Numbered from the stretch's first letter, positions 1-8,697 are shown. The stretch: 64,000 nucleotides of DNA from Paracoccus sulfuroxidans (GCF_007830335.1 NZ_VLKU01000005.1:216767-280766); one strand, 5' to 3'. Translations and numbers: made by a program. Notes: generated by a model not told the origin, from the letters alone.

Positions 1-592
1 CGTCGGCGCGGCCGCCGCGCGGGTCGCGGTGGGCATGGGAGCCACGGTCACGGTGCTGGACCGCTCGCTGACCCGGCTTTCCTATCTGGATGACCTGTTC
101 ATGGGCCGCCTGACCACCCAGTTCGCGACCAAGGCCGCGCTGGCGCAGCGGCTGACGCAGGCCGATCTGGTCATTGGCGCTGTGCTGGTCCCCGGCGCGG
201 CGGCACCCAAGCTGGTCAGCCGTGCCCAGCTTTCGACGATGAAGCCCGGCTCGGCGCTTGTCGACGTCGCCATCGACCAGGGTGGCTGTTTCGAGACCTC
301 GCGCCCGACCACCCACCACGACCCGATCTATGAGGTCGACGGCATCCTGCATTACTGCGTCGGCAACATGCCGGGCGCGGTGGCGCGCACCTCGACCCGC
401 GCTTTGGGCAATGCCACCCTGCCCTTCGTGCTGGCGCTGGCCGACAAGGGCTGGCGGCAGGCGGTCACCGACGATCCGAACCTGCGGGCCGGGCTTGCGA
501 CGCATGGCGGCACGCTGACCTCGCCCCCGGTGGGCGAGGCTCTGGGGCTGGCCTCGGTCACGCCGGACGCGCTGCTGGCAGGGCTGCGCTGA
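1..592 (+). CDS. ald: alanine dehydrogenase, C-terminal part (5' truncated by window edge)
   Basis: The open frame runs in from the window edge (frame of base 2) and ends at TGA 590-592. The visible 197 residues begin inside the Rossmann dinucleotide-binding domain ([19 protein letters not shown]) and continue through the family-typical [16 protein letters not shown] and the C-terminal [15 protein letters not shown] segment of L-alanine dehydrogenases. The enzyme interconverts L-alanine and pyruvate plus ammonium with NAD. The start and the pyruvate-binding N-terminal half lie outside the window. A strong hairpin follows the stop, so this is the last gene of its transcript. Confidence 0.93.
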   Translation, partial: VGAAAARVAVGMGATVTVLDRSLTRLSYLDDLFMGRLTTQFATKAALAQRLTQADLVIGAVLVPGAAAPKLVSRAQLSTMKPGSALVDVAIDQGGCFETSRPTTHHDPIYEVDGILHYCVGNMPGAVARTSTRALGNATLPFVLALADKGWRQAVTDDPNLRAGLATHGGTLTSPPVGEALGLASVTPDALLAGLR

Positions 593-598
593 AACGCA

Positions 599-632
599 AA
601 AGGCGCGGCCCCCGGGGGTCGCGCCTTCTTTC
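599..632 (+). terminator. rho-independent terminator after ald (probably bidirectional)
   Basis: An 8-bp G/C-rich stem (AAGGCGCG, 600-607, with CGCGCCTT, 620-627), extended inward by GGCCCCC/GGGGGTC-type pairing, is followed by CTTTCT. Read on the minus strand the hairpin is followed by a T-rich tract, so it can also end mscL transcription. Confidence 0.8.
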
Positions 633-648
633 TGCGATGCTGAAGCGA

Positions 649-1089
649 TCAGGCGCGGTTGGCGCGCAGCTCGTCGCGGATCTGCATCAGCAGCTCTTCC
701 TGGCTCGGGCCAGCCGGAGCCGCTGCTTCTTCCTCGACCTTCTTGCGAGCAGTCGCGGTCTGGATCTTGTTCACGCCCTTCACCAGCATGAAGACCACCC
801 AGGCGATGATCAGGAAGTTGATGATGGCCGAGATGAACGACCCCCAGGCAAAGATCGACGCGCCGGACTGACGTGCGACTTCGAGGCTGGCGTTCGGGGG
901 CACTTCGCCCTTCAGCACGAAGTAGTGGCTGCTGAAGTCCGTACCGCCGGTGATCAGACCGATGATCGGGTTGATGATGTCGGACACCAGCGAGCTGACG
1001 ATCGCGGTGAATGCTGCACCGATGATGATACCCACGGCAAGGTCGATGACGTTGCCCCGGGCGATGAATTCCTTGAACTCTTTAATCAT
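649..1089 (-). CDS. mscL: large-conductance mechanosensitive channel MscL
   Basis: A 146-residue protein with the MscL layout: an amphipathic N-terminal helix ([20 protein letters not shown]), TM1 with the Gly/Ala-rich gate ([20 protein letters not shown]), a periplasmic loop, TM2 ([20 protein letters not shown]) and a charged C-terminal bundle. It forms a homopentameric inner-membrane pore that opens under membrane tension to release solutes after hypo-osmotic shock. The length is normal for the family. It converges with ald over a shared hairpin and is transcribed divergently from the glutathione S-transferase gene. Confidence 0.97.
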   Translation of the reverse strand: MIKEFKEFIARGNVIDLAVGIIIGAAFTAIVSSLVSDIINPIIGLITGGTDFSSHYFVLKGEVPPNASLEVARQSGASIFAWGSFISAIINFLIIAWVVFMLVKGVNKIQTATARKKVEEEAAAPAGPSQEELLMQIRDELRANRA

Positions 1090-1183
1090 TTGCCTACCTC
1101 TTGTCCTGTTTCGCGCGGATATTAGACTCCGCTTCGGTTAGCACAGTTCCCCAATTCCGCAAATATCCAATGGGAATCCAGAC

Positions 1184-1882
1184 ATGACGTCACTTGCAGA
1201 TTTTCCGATCACTCGGCGCTGGCCCGCCACCCGCCCCGAGGTGATCCAGCTTTACACGCTGAACACCCCGAACGGCATCAAGACCTCGATCATGCTGGAG
1301 GAATGCGGCCTTGAATATGAGGCCCATCGCATCAGCATCGGCGACCCCGAAGACCAGTTCACGCCCGAATATCTGTCACTGAACCCCAACAACAAGATCC
1401 CGGCGATGATCGACCCGAACGGGCCGGACGGGCAGCCGATGGGGCTGTGGGAAACCGGCGCGATGCTGATCTATCTGGGCGACAAGACCGGCAAGTTCCT
1501 GCCGGCCTCGGGCGCGGCGCGCTATCACACGATCCAGTGGCTCATGTGGCAGATGGGCGGCGTCGGGCCGATGTTCGGTCAGGTCGGCTTCTTCCACCGC
1601 TACAAGGGCAAGGAGATCGAGGATCCCCGTCCCCGCACCCGCTATTTCAATGAGGCCAATCGCCTGATGCGCGTGCTGGAAAAGCAGCTTGAGGGCCGCG
1701 ACTGGATCACCGGCGATTACTCGATTGCCGATATGGCTGTCGGCCCGTGGCTGCGCACGATCCGCGTGAACTATGAGGCCGAGAGGGAAACCGGCATGGA
1801 CGCGCTGCCGAATGTGCAGGCCTATCTGGAGCGCTTCCTGGCCCGCCCCGCCGTCCAGCGCGGGATTCTGGTCGGCGCGTAA
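1184..1882 (+). CDS. glutathione S-transferase family, YfcG/YghU-like disulfide-bond oxidoreductase
   Basis: A 232-residue soluble protein with a thioredoxin-fold N-terminal domain and an all-helical GST C-terminal domain. The motif TPNG (residues 28-31), the substrate-contact region NPNNKIPAMID and the glutathione-binding WETGAMLIYL match the nu-class YfcG/YghU group, in which Thr and Asn of TPN replace the usual catalytic Tyr/Ser/Cys and the enzyme acts on glutathione disulfides. SIADMAVGPWL is the conserved N-capping helix of the C-terminal domain. It is monocistronic, with mscL diverging upstream. The physiological substrate cannot be told from sequence. Confidence 0.9.
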   Translation: MTSLADFPITRRWPATRPEVIQLYTLNTPNGIKTSIMLEECGLEYEAHRISIGDPEDQFTPEYLSLNPNNKIPAMIDPNGPDGQPMGLWETGAMLIYLGDKTGKFLPASGAARYHTIQWLMWQMGGVGPMFGQVGFFHRYKGKEIEDPRPRTRYFNEANRLMRVLEKQLEGRDWITGDYSIADMAVGPWLRTIRVNYEAERETGMDALPNVQAYLERFLARPAVQRGILVGA

Positions 1883-1923
1883 CGCCCTGGCGAGGGGTCC
1901 GGTGACGCGGGCCCCTTCCCCTA

Positions 1924-2373
1924 TCAGCCTTGCGGCAGGCCATTCCGCCTCAGCCACAGCCAGCCGCGAAACCCGCTGAATGCGAGGGCCAGACAAAAGA
2001 GCGGAACCACCCATTTCGCCAGCAGGATCATATCGAAGCTCTGCGACGGTTCGAGCATGCGCAGCAGGTGAAGGCTGCTGAACAGTTCGACGGCAAGAAA
2101 GCTCAGGATAGCCAGCAAGGCCAGCGGGACCCAAGCCGCTCGTCCGGCGCGCATCCGAAAGGCGACGAACACCAGCACGACCGCGATGACTGCAAAGACC
2201 GGGACCGCCATTGGCATTTCCGGCGCCTTCACCGCCAGATCCAGTCCCAGCACCGCCGCATTTGCGCCCAGAACCAAAAGAGGCAGCCCCGCCATGCGGA
2301 CAGCATAGCGCGCCTTGTCTTCGTCCCGGATGTCGATCCAGAAACCGAACAGTTTGTCACTGCCCATTTTCAC
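1924..2373 (-). CDS. conserved hypothetical membrane protein
   Basis: A 149-residue protein with four predicted membrane segments (around LPLLVLGANAAVLGLDLAV, VPVFAVIAVVLVFVAF, VPLALLAILSFLAVELF and LLAKWVVPLFCLALAFSGF) and short hydrophilic ends. I do not recognise a family. It lies downstream of pheT on the same strand, but the pheT terminator lies between them, so it probably has its own promoter. The opposite strand is also open, but its product is Gln/Arg/His-rich, typical of a shadow frame; the hydrophobic minus-strand product is the credible one. Confidence 0.7.
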   Translation of the reverse strand: MKMGSDKLFGFWIDIRDEDKARYAVRMAGLPLLVLGANAAVLGLDLAVKAPEMPMAVPVFAVIAVVLVFVAFRMRAGRAAWVPLALLAILSFLAVELFSSLHLLRMLEPSQSFDMILLAKWVVPLFCLALAFSGFRGWLWLRRNGLPQG

Positions 2374-2438
2374 TCCAAGATATCAACCGCTTGACAGTAT
2401 GGAATGCCTCCACCCCACCAGTCCATTCCGCTTCGCCA

Positions 2439-2468
2439 TAAAAACGCCCCGCAATCGCTTGCGGGGCA
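2439..2468 (-). terminator. rho-independent terminator after pheT
   Basis: On the minus strand GCCCCGCA pairs with TGCGGGGC (2460-2467 with 2446-2453, 6-base loop) and is followed by GTTTTTAT. It lies about 30 bases beyond the pheT stop. Confidence 0.85.
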
Positions 2469-2499
2469 TCAAGGTATCGGAGCCCTGAGGCCAGAGCGT

Positions 2500-4887
2500 T
2501 TAGCTGCGCAGCGTGCCGCCGGTGGCTTTCGTCACCTTTTCAACGATCTTGGCGGCGACCGCCTCGATTTCCGCATCCGTCAGGGTCTTGTCTTTCGGCT
2601 GAAGCCGCGCGGTGATCGCGATGGACTTCTTGCCGCCTTCCATGCCGGTGAACTGGTCAAAGACCGTCACACGCTCGATCAGCGCCTTGTCGGCCCCGGC
2701 TGCGGCATTGACCAGCGTCAGCGCCTCGACCTTTTCGTCAACGACGAAGGCGAAGTCACGCTCGACCGCCTGCAGGTCCGAGATATCCAGCGCCGCCCGC
2801 GTCGGCGTCTTGACCTTGGGCAAGGGCACGTTCTGCAGGTTCACGGTGAACGCGACCGCCGCGCCCTTGATGCCGAACTGCTTCAGGATGCGCGGATGCA
2901 CCTCGCCGAAGGTCGCGAGCTTGTTCGGCCCAAGCGCCATCACGCCCGAACGACCGGGATGCCACCAAGCGTCCAGCTTGCGGTTGACCTGCACCTTCTG
3001 CGGCGCGCCAACCGACGCCAGCACGGCCTCAGCATCGGCTTTCGCGTCATAGACATCGACCGCACGCCGCGAACCGAAGGGATCGCGGGGCGAGGTCGCG
3101 CCGACCAGCAGGCCGGTGATCTGCACCGCCTGATCGCCCGGCTCACCGCCCGAGAAGACGACGCCACATTCGAAGAGCGCGAGATCGGCAAAGCCGCGCG
3201 CCTGATTGCGCGCCGCAGCGGCCAGCAGACCCGGCAGCAGATCGGGGCGCAGATGGGTCATTTCGGACGAGATCGGGTTTTCCACCCGCGTCGCATCGGT
3301 GCCACCGCCAAAAGCCTCGGCGGCTTTCTGGTCGATGAAGCTGTAGGTCACGGCCTCATTATAACCAAGGCTCGCGGCCATGCGGCGCGCGGCTTTCTCG
3401 CGCACCTGCTGCGTGGTCAGCACCGGCTTCGGCACACCCGCTTGCGGACGCGGCAAAGGCTGGCCCTGCAGTTTCGTCAGGCTTGCGATGCGGGCGATTT
3501 CTTCGACCAGATCCGCCTCACCCTGCACATCAGGCCGCCACGACGGCACCTGCGCCATGTCGCCATCCATGCGGAAGCCGAGCGCCTCCAGCGTGGCGCG
3601 CTGCGTTTGGGCGTCGATCTCCATCCCCACAAGGCTCGCCGTGCGGGCGGTGTCCAGACGATAGGCACGCGCGGTGTCAGGGACGGCACCGGCAGTCACG
3701 ACCTCGGACGGCTCACCACCGCAGAGGTCAAGGATCATCTCAGTCGCAAGCTCCAGCCCCGGCAGGGTGAATTCCGGGTCCGCGCCGCGTTCAAAGCGGT
3801 AGCGCGCATCCGACGACACCTTCATCTTGCGGCCAGCGGCGGCAATCGTGATCGGATCCCAATAGGCACTTTCAAGGAAGACGTTGACCGTCTCCTCGGT
3901 GCAGCCCGAAAGTTCACCACCCATGATGCCCGCAATGCTTTCCGGGCCATTGTCATCGGCAATCACCATCGCCGTTTCCGGCAGTTGATAGGTCTTGCCG
4001 TCGAGCGCGAGGATTTCCTCCCCCGCTTTGGCCATGCGCACGGTCAGGTTACCCGCGACCTTATCCGCGTCGAAAACGTGCAGCGGGCGGTTCAGGTCGA
4101 AGGTGAAGAAGTTGGTGATATCAACCAGCGTCGAGATCGGACGCAGCCCAATCGCCTTCAGCCGCTTCTGCAGCCATTCCGGCGACGGCCCGTTCTTCAC
4201 GCCACGGATCAGACGACCGCTGAAATAGGGCGCGCCTTTGGCCGCGTCCTCGGCAATGACGATCCCGATGGGCGAGGAGAACTTGCCCGGAACCGTCACC
4301 TCTTTCACCGGCTTCAGCGTGCCAAGCCCACGCGCCGCCAGATCGCGGGCGATGCCGTGAATGCCAAGCGCGTCGGGACGGTTCGGGGTGATCTTGATTT
4401 CCACGACCGGATCAACCGCCTCGGGGCGGTTCGCGGCCAGCCAGTCAACGAACTTGTCGCCAACCTCGCCCGAGGGGAGTTCGATGATGCCGTTATGTTC
4501 GTCCGACAGCTCCAGCTCACGCTCGGAGGCCATCATGCCGTGGCTTTCGATCCCCCGGATCTTTCCGACGCCAAGCGTCGTGTCGATGCCGGGCACATAA
4601 TCGCCGGGCTTCGCCAGAACGACGGTGATCCCGGCGCGAGCATTCGGCGCGCCGCAGACGATCTGCTTCTCGCCCTCATCCGTCATCACGCGGCAAACCC
4701 GCAGACGGTCGGCGTCCGGGTGCTGCTGCGCGTCGATGACCTTCGCGAGGGTGAAGGTTTTCAGCTTCGCCGCGCTATCCGTGACCTCCTCGACCTCAAG
4801 GCCAAGGTCGGTCAGCGCCTCGGTGATCTCATCGAGGGTGGCAGTGGTATCGAGATGCTCTTTGAGCCAGGAGAGGGTGAATTTCAT
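2500..4887 (-). CDS. pheT: phenylalanine--tRNA ligase beta subunit
   Basis: A 795-residue beta chain of the alpha2-beta2 enzyme that charges tRNA-Phe. The N-terminal OB-fold tRNA-binding domain (residues about 40-150, KVIDAQQHPDADRLRVC), the B3/B4 domain with the editing site, the B5 domain and the C-terminal FDX-ACB anticodon-binding domain are all present, and the length is normal. The frame stays open about 96 codons upstream, but MKFTLSWLKEHLDT is the conserved N-terminus and a GGAG precedes it, so the start is placed at 4887. The alpha-subunit gene pheS is on the same strand about 1.8 kb upstream, separated by three opposite-strand genes; this is unusual because the two are normally adjacent. 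Confidence 0.97.
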   Translation of the reverse strand: MKFTLSWLKEHLDTTATLDEITEALTDLGLEVEEVTDSAAKLKTFTLAKVIDAQQHPDADRLRVCRVMTDEGEKQIVCGAPNARAGITVVLAKPGDYVPGIDTTLGVGKIRGIESHGMMASERELELSDEHNGIIELPSGEVGDKFVDWLAANRPEAVDPVVEIKITPNRPDALGIHGIARDLAARGLGTLKPVKEVTVPGKFSSPIGIVIAEDAAKGAPYFSGRLIRGVKNGPSPEWLQKRLKAIGLRPISTLVDITNFFTFDLNRPLHVFDADKVAGNLTVRMAKAGEEILALDGKTYQLPETAMVIADDNGPESIAGIMGGELSGCTEETVNVFLESAYWDPITIAAAGRKMKVSSDARYRFERGADPEFTLPGLELATEMILDLCGGEPSEVVTAGAVPDTARAYRLDTARTASLVGMEIDAQTQRATLEALGFRMDGDMAQVPSWRPDVQGEADLVEEIARIASLTKLQGQPLPRPQAGVPKPVLTTQQVREKAARRMAASLGYNEAVTYSFIDQKAAEAFGGGTDATRVENPISSEMTHLRPDLLPGLLAAAARNQARGFADLALFECGVVFSGGEPGDQAVQITGLLVGATSPRDPFGSRRAVDVYDAKADAEAVLASVGAPQKVQVNRKLDAWWHPGRSGVMALGPNKLATFGEVHPRILKQFGIKGAAVAFTVNLQNVPLPKVKTPTRAALDISDLQAVERDFAFVVDEKVEALTLVNAAAGADKALIERVTVFDQFTGMEGGKKSIAITARLQPKDKTLTDAEIEAVAAKIVEKVTKATGGTLRS

Positions 4888-5152
4888 GACGCGGCTCCGT
4901 GAATATCCGCGCTGTCCTAGCGCATGGCGCGGCGGATTGGTAGGCGCGACCGGGAGTTTGCACATGCCGAGTTGCAGGTTTTCCCTGACCTGCCCGTTGA
5001 GGCGCCCCCTGCCGGGCAGCCTGCCCCCGGCAAGCTTCCGCCATGCGCGAAATTCCGACGCGGCGCGCACGCGTTTCGGCAGCCTCATGCCACATCGGAC
5101 AGGTGGCCCAAAAACCTGCCCAATGTCAGGAAAAATCGGGCATAATGGCCCC

Positions 5153-5446
5153 ATGCAACAGTCAGATCTATTCATTGATTACGGTTGGATAGTGTCCATC
5201 ACCTTGGCGGTTCTGGCCGCCCTGATCTGGCGCGCCTCGTCGCAATCGAAAAGCGTCGCTCTGAAGATGTGCGTGGTCTGGATCGGGATGACGATGCTCA
5301 GCTTCATTCTGGGCAGCTATTTCGCGGCGACGATGCTGTTCGCGACCTTCCTGGTGGTCGTGCTGCTGCTGCTGTCGATCCTGAACCCGCTGCTGTCGCG
5401 GCTGGGCCGATCCGACCGCAGCGCGTTGAACAAGAAGCAATTTTAA
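5153..5446 (+). CDS. hypothetical small membrane protein
   Basis: A 97-residue product starting MQQSDLFIDYGW. It has three hydrophobic segments (WIVSITLAVLAALIW, MCVVWIGMTMLSFILGSYF, MLFATFLVVVLLLLSIL) and a basic C-terminus (SDRSALNKKQF). No family is recognised. The in-frame ATG at 5153 begins just before the first hydrophobic helix; the preceding AGG is a weak ribosome site. It is the first of three plus-strand genes between pheT and pheS, with a promoter presumably in the 265-base gap shared with pheT. Confidence 0.6.
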   Translation: MQQSDLFIDYGWIVSITLAVLAALIWRASSQSKSVALKMCVVWIGMTMLSFILGSYFAATMLFATFLVVVLLLLSILNPLLSRLGRSDRSALNKKQF

Positions 5447-5528
5447 TCAAATTGCGCAGGCAATTCGCCTGCCATCCGGACAAGCCTGCCGCACATTCAA
5501 GGGATGATTCCCCTTGGCCGAGGTTGGC

Positions 5529-5849
5529 ATGCTGGTTTCCCGTCTGGATAGGCCCCCGGTTCCCGGCCCCTCGCTGCCGCTGGCCTATGCCCTGCTGCTT
5601 CTGGCCGGAGCCTTCGGCTGTCACAGGTTCCACCTTGGCCATCGCGCGTCCGGCCTGAGCATGCTGGCGCTGCTGGTCGGCGGCCTGCTGACGGCGCCTT
5701 TTCTGATCGGACTGATCCCGTTGATGGTGCTGGGGCTATGGCTGGTGCTGGACCTGTTTCTGCTGCCGGGGCTGGTGCGGCGCGCAGGGATGCAGGGGGC
5801 AACGAAGGTGCCTCGCCCCGCCCCCCGTATCAGCGTGTTCATTCATTGA
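5529..5849 (+). CDS. TM2-domain-like small membrane protein
   Basis: A 106-residue product with the signature of the TM2 domain: a first helix ending in GAFGCHRFHLGHRASG (compare GxxGxHRFYLG) and a second helix pair (MLALLVGGLLTAPFLIGLIPLMVLGLWLVLDLFLLPG). TM2 proteins are small two-helix membrane proteins of mostly unknown function. ATG 5529 is preceded by GAGG at good spacing; an in-frame TTG at 5514, preceded by AAGGGA, is an alternative that adds five residues. It lies 82 bases after the preceding small membrane gene and may be cotranscribed with it. Confidence 0.6.
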   Translation: MLVSRLDRPPVPGPSLPLAYALLLLAGAFGCHRFHLGHRASGLSMLALLVGGLLTAPFLIGLIPLMVLGLWLVLDLFLLPGLVRRAGMQGATKVPRPAPRISVFIH

Positions 5850-6106
5850 TCTTCTGAGACTCTGTCGGCTTGCACTGACAGGCGCGTTTGCGCACAGCTG
5901 TTCATTTTGCATTTTTACGCGGCTGCCTGAATGCATCAGATAGGATCTCTACCTTTCAATCCTGATCGCGAAGTTCACCACGAGACAAATTTTCCAATCC
6001 GAATCTGCCCAATTCGACAGGAACATTCTTTCAGTCGAATCACATCCCCAAAAACTTTCGATGTTATTATTCCATTTATTCTCTATTTTTAGTAAGGGGT
6101 GTAATT
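5850..6106. other. AT-rich intergenic segment (promoter region of the secreted-protein gene)
   Basis: 257 bases without a credible gene. From about 5940 the sequence becomes much richer in A/T than its surroundings, with several T/A runs just before 6107, consistent with a promoter and with foreign origin. No transposase fragment or clear terminal repeat is seen here. Confidence 0.5.
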
Positions 6107-6577
6107 ATGCGTACTATTGCGATTGCTTTTATCTCCCTCTTAGCCGGCTCAGAAGTATTCGCTTCTGATTGCCCAAACTACAGCATGTCGGGGGCCGAGG
6201 GCACGTTTTCTGGCCGTGAACTCTACGAGCCCAAAACATTTGCGGTGACGGCAGGTGGCGGCAAGCTTCCCTTGAGTTACTGCTCAATACCTTTCAAATC
6301 CGACCGAGGCGAGGGGTATGTCACAGAACGCCCTGACTTTACTATAGGCGTGCACTCTCTCAAGGGCTACAGCCTTGAGTTTCGTGTAGAGAGTGATTGC
6401 GATGCTATCCTGGTGATCAATACCGGAGGAGAAAACTGGTACTATGATGATGATGATAATGGCAACTTGGATCCAAAGATATCGCTAACCCGTCCATCAG
6501 AGGGCGTTTACGACGTTTGGGTCGGTACCGCTGACCGCGAAACGTGCGATGCAGAATTAACTATGGAAACATTCTAA
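6107..6577 (+). CDS. secreted protein of unknown function, AT-rich (possibly acquired)
   Basis: A 156-residue protein with a Sec signal peptide (MRTIAIAFISLLAGSEVFAS, cleavage near Ala-Ser) and four Cys in the mature part. The C-terminal half reads like a beta-sandwich domain of the pre-peptidase C-terminal type: LEFRVESDCDAILVINTGG, a run of acidic residues (YYDDDDNGNLDPKISL) that could bind calcium, and EGVYDVWVGTADRE, resembling the G-x-Y-x-I/V-W-V-G-T motif of such exported proteins. AAGGGG precedes the ATG. Base composition and codon choice are clearly more AT-rich than in every neighbour, suggesting horizontal transfer. It is followed by a 12-bp inverted repeat. No biochemical function can be assigned. 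Confidence 0.75.
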   Translation: MRTIAIAFISLLAGSEVFASDCPNYSMSGAEGTFSGRELYEPKTFAVTAGGGKLPLSYCSIPFKSDRGEGYVTERPDFTIGVHSLKGYSLEFRVESDCDAILVINTGGENWYYDDDDNGNLDPKISLTRPSEGVYDVWVGTADRETCDAELTMETF

Positions 6578-6591
6578 GACGATTGCAGGTT

Positions 6592-6653
6592 AAACAGTGC
6601 GGCGAAGATTTCTGTCATGACGCAACGCGCGACCATTCTATGCCGCACTGTTT
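6592..6653. repeat. 12-bp perfect inverted repeat downstream of the AT-rich gene
   Basis: AAACAGTGCGGC at 6592-6603 is exactly complementary to GCCGCACTGTTT at 6642-6653, with a 38-base spacer, and TTTT overlaps the right end. It could be a long-loop terminator between the converging secreted-protein gene and pheS, or a scar of the insertion. Confidence 0.6.
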
Positions 6654-6695
6654 TCCGTTGTTGTTCTGGATGCCGACAGGCATTTAGCGAGTCTC

Positions 6696-7778
6696 TTACC
6701 GCGACAGCCCACCGCTGACGCTGGGCACATCGCCCGCAGCAAACCCATAATGGCGCAGCCAGCGCAGGTCGCTTTCAAAGAAGGCGCGCAGGTCGGGGAT
6801 GCCGTATTTCAGCATGGCAATCCGGTCGATGCCCATGCCGAAGGCGAAGCCCTGCCATTGGTCGGGGTCGATCCCGCCCGCGCGCAGGACCTTCGGATGC
6901 ATCATGCCGGAACCAAGGATCTCCAGCCAGCTTTCGCCCTCACCGATGGTCAGCTTGCCGCCTTCCCATGAGCAGCGGATATCCACCTCGGCCGAGGGCT
7001 CGGTGAAGGGGAAATGCGAGGCGCGGAAGCGGAGTTCGACGTTGTCGACCTCGAAAAAGGCGCGGCAGAATTCCTCCAGCGTCCATTTCAGGTTCGCCAT
7101 CGAGATGTCTTTGCCGATCGCCATACCCTCGACCTGATGGAACATCGGAGTATGGGTCTGGTCCATGTCCATGCGATAGACGCGGCCCGGCGCGATCACG
7201 CGGACGGGTGCGCCCTGATCCAGCATCGCCCGGACCTGCACCGGCGAGGTATGGGTGCGCAGCACATGCGGCGGGCGGTCGTCGCCTTCAGCGCGAGCCA
7301 TGAAGAAAGTGTCGTGCTCCTGCCGGGCGGGGTGCTCGGGCGGGATGTTCAGGGCATCGAAGTTGAACCAGTCAGACTCGACCTGCGGGCCTTCAGCGAC
7401 GGCGAATCCCATATCGGCGAAGATCTCGGTGACCTCTTCCATGACCTGCGACACCGGATGAATCGAGCCCTGACGGCGCGGGCGACCCGGCAGCGTCACG
7501 TCCAGCCATTCGGCGGCAAGGCGGGCGTCAAGCGCCGCATTCTCCAGCCCCTCGCGCCGCGCGCGGAGGGCCGCGTCGATTTCGTCGCGGACACGGTTCA
7601 GGGCAGCGCCGGTGGTCTGCCGCTCTTCCGGGCTCATCTTGCCCAGTTCCTTCATCTTGCCGCTGATCTCGCCCTTCTTGCCAAGGGCGGCAAGGCGGAC
7701 CTCCTCCAGCGCGGGGGCGTCGGCGGCATCCGCAATGCGGGTCAAATAGGCGGAACGGAGGGCTTCGATGTCGGACAT
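6696..7778 (-). CDS. pheS: phenylalanine--tRNA ligase alpha subunit
   Basis: A 360-residue catalytic subunit of PheRS. It has an N-terminal coiled-coil (about residues 1-90) and a class II synthetase core: the motif 2 region [19 protein letters not shown], the Phe-pocket segment around [12 protein letters not shown], and motif 3 [20 protein letters not shown]. Its last residues ([14 protein letters not shown]) form a short tail beyond the usual end at [10 protein letters not shown]. It lies downstream of rpmI-rplT and the arsC-like gene on the same strand, the usual translation-gene neighbourhood, but pheT does not follow directly. Confidence 0.97.
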   Translation of the reverse strand: MSDIEALRSAYLTRIADAADAPALEEVRLAALGKKGEISGKMKELGKMSPEERQTTGAALNRVRDEIDAALRARREGLENAALDARLAAEWLDVTLPGRPRRQGSIHPVSQVMEEVTEIFADMGFAVAEGPQVESDWFNFDALNIPPEHPARQEHDTFFMARAEGDDRPPHVLRTHTSPVQVRAMLDQGAPVRVIAPGRVYRMDMDQTHTPMFHQVEGMAIGKDISMANLKWTLEEFCRAFFEVDNVELRFRASHFPFTEPSAEVDIRCSWEGGKLTIGEGESWLEILGSGMMHPKVLRAGGIDPDQWQGFAFGMGIDRIAMLKYGIPDLRAFFESDLRWLRHYGFAAGDVPSVSGGLSR

Positions 7779-7835
7779 GGCGGCTTTCCTGAATTGCCCG
7801 TGCCGATTAGCACGCAGAACCCTCGGGGAAAAGCC

Positions 7836-8174
7836 TTAGAGCAGTTCCTGCAGCCGCTCGACAGGGCGGCAGAGGCGCACGCCCTTGGGCGCGGCGACGA
7901 TGGGACGTTCTACCAGGATCGGATGCTCGGTCATTGCCCGGATGATCGTGTCGTCATCGGCGCCGATCAGGCCCAGCTCCTCGGCTGGGGTGTTCTTGAC
8001 GCGCATCGCCTGCGTCGGCGTCACATCGGCCGCCGCGAACAGACCCAGCAACTGGCCGCGCGTCCAGCCGTCCTTCAGATAGTCGATGACGACCGGGGCG
8101 TGACCGGCCTCGCGGATCTGGTCCAACACCTTGCGCGAGGTCGAGCATTTCGGGTTGTGATAAATGACGAACAT
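7836..8174 (-). CDS. arsC: ArsC-family arsenate reductase (glutaredoxin-type)
   Basis: A 112-residue thioredoxin-fold protein. It starts MFVIYHNPKCSTSRKVLDQI, with the single catalytic Cys10 in the HNPxCxTSR motif of the ArsC/Spx/YffB group; GLIGADDDTIIRAM and ILVERPIVAAPKGVRLCRP match the conserved C-terminal part of ArsC. These enzymes reduce arsenate with glutathione and glutaredoxin, although many chromosomal members have no proven arsenic role. AGGAGG precedes the ATG at 8174. There is no arsenic operon around it; it sits between rplT and pheS. Confidence 0.85.
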   Translation of the reverse strand: MFVIYHNPKCSTSRKVLDQIREAGHAPVVIDYLKDGWTRGQLLGLFAAADVTPTQAMRVKNTPAEELGLIGADDDTIIRAMTEHPILVERPIVAAPKGVRLCRPVERLQELL

Positions 8175-8274
8175 GGGGCCTCCTGCCGCGCGAATGAAAC
8201 GGTCGCGCGGCATGGTGATAGCAAGGGTGCGGGCGGAAATGAACCGACAGCGGCGCCGATGGCCGTTGGGCATG

Positions 8275-8302
8275 AAAAAACCCGCGCCGAAACGCGGGTT
8301 TC
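8275..8302 (-). terminator. rho-independent terminator after rplT
   Basis: Read on the minus strand, AAACCCGCG pairs with CGCGGGTTT around a 6-base loop and is followed by TTTC. It lies about 25 bases past the rplT stop, separating rpmI-rplT from arsC. Confidence 0.85.
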
Positions 8303-8325
8303 CGAATGGTCAGATCTGCCGGAAA

Positions 8326-8685
8326 TCAGGCGGCAGCTTTGGCCTGAGCGACGATCGCCGCGAAGGCGTCGGGCTCATGAACGGCCAGATCGGCCAGAAC
8401 CTTGCGGTCCACCTCGATCCCGGCTTTCGCCAGAGCCGCGATGAAGCGCGAATAGGTGAACTCGGCGTCGATCGCGCGGACAGCCGCGTTGATCCGCTGG
8501 ATCCACAGCGCGCGGAAGTTGCGCTTGCGGTTCTTGCGGTCGCGGGTCGCGTATTGGTTCGCCTTGTCGACGGCCTGGGTCGCGGTGCGGAAGTTGCGCG
8601 AACGGTTGCCGTAATAGCCTTTTGCCGCGTCAAGAACCTTCTTGTGGCGGGCGTGGGTGACTTTACCCGATTTGACTCGTGCCAT
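8326..8685 (-). CDS. rplT: 50S ribosomal protein L20
   Basis: A 119-residue basic protein with the L20 N-terminus ([34 protein letters not shown]) and conserved C-terminal domain ([21 protein letters not shown]). It binds 23S rRNA early in 50S assembly and in several bacteria represses its own operon. It lies 12 bases downstream of rpmI and is certainly cotranscribed with it. Confidence 0.98.
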   Translation of the reverse strand: MARVKSGKVTHARHKKVLDAAKGYYGNRSRNFRTATQAVDKANQYATRDRKNRKRNFRALWIQRINAAVRAIDAEFTYSRFIAALAKAGIEVDRKVLADLAVHEPDAFAAIVAQAKAAA

Positions 8686-8697
8686 GTCTGGTTCTCC

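Noticed and set aside
2404..4902. Long plus-strand open frame (over 800 codons) opposite pheT
   Set aside because: Arg/Gln/His/Asp-rich product without domains; the opposite strand is a full-length, unmistakable pheT. High-GC third positions keep antisense frames open.
4888..5175. N-terminal extension of PheT by 96 residues
   Set aside because: The frame is open, but the conserved N-terminus and a GGAG site place the start at 4887; the extension has no domain and overlaps the start of another gene.
5455..5471. Short hairpin GCAGGC-AATTC-GCCTGC between two small membrane-protein genes as a terminator
   Set aside because: Six-base stem with no T-run on either side; too weak to call.
5857..6690. 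GAGACTC near 5857 and GAGTCTC near 6688 as possible terminal inverted repeats of an insertion
   Set aside because: Only seven bases, not at a clear composition boundary and without target-site duplication; chance is likely.
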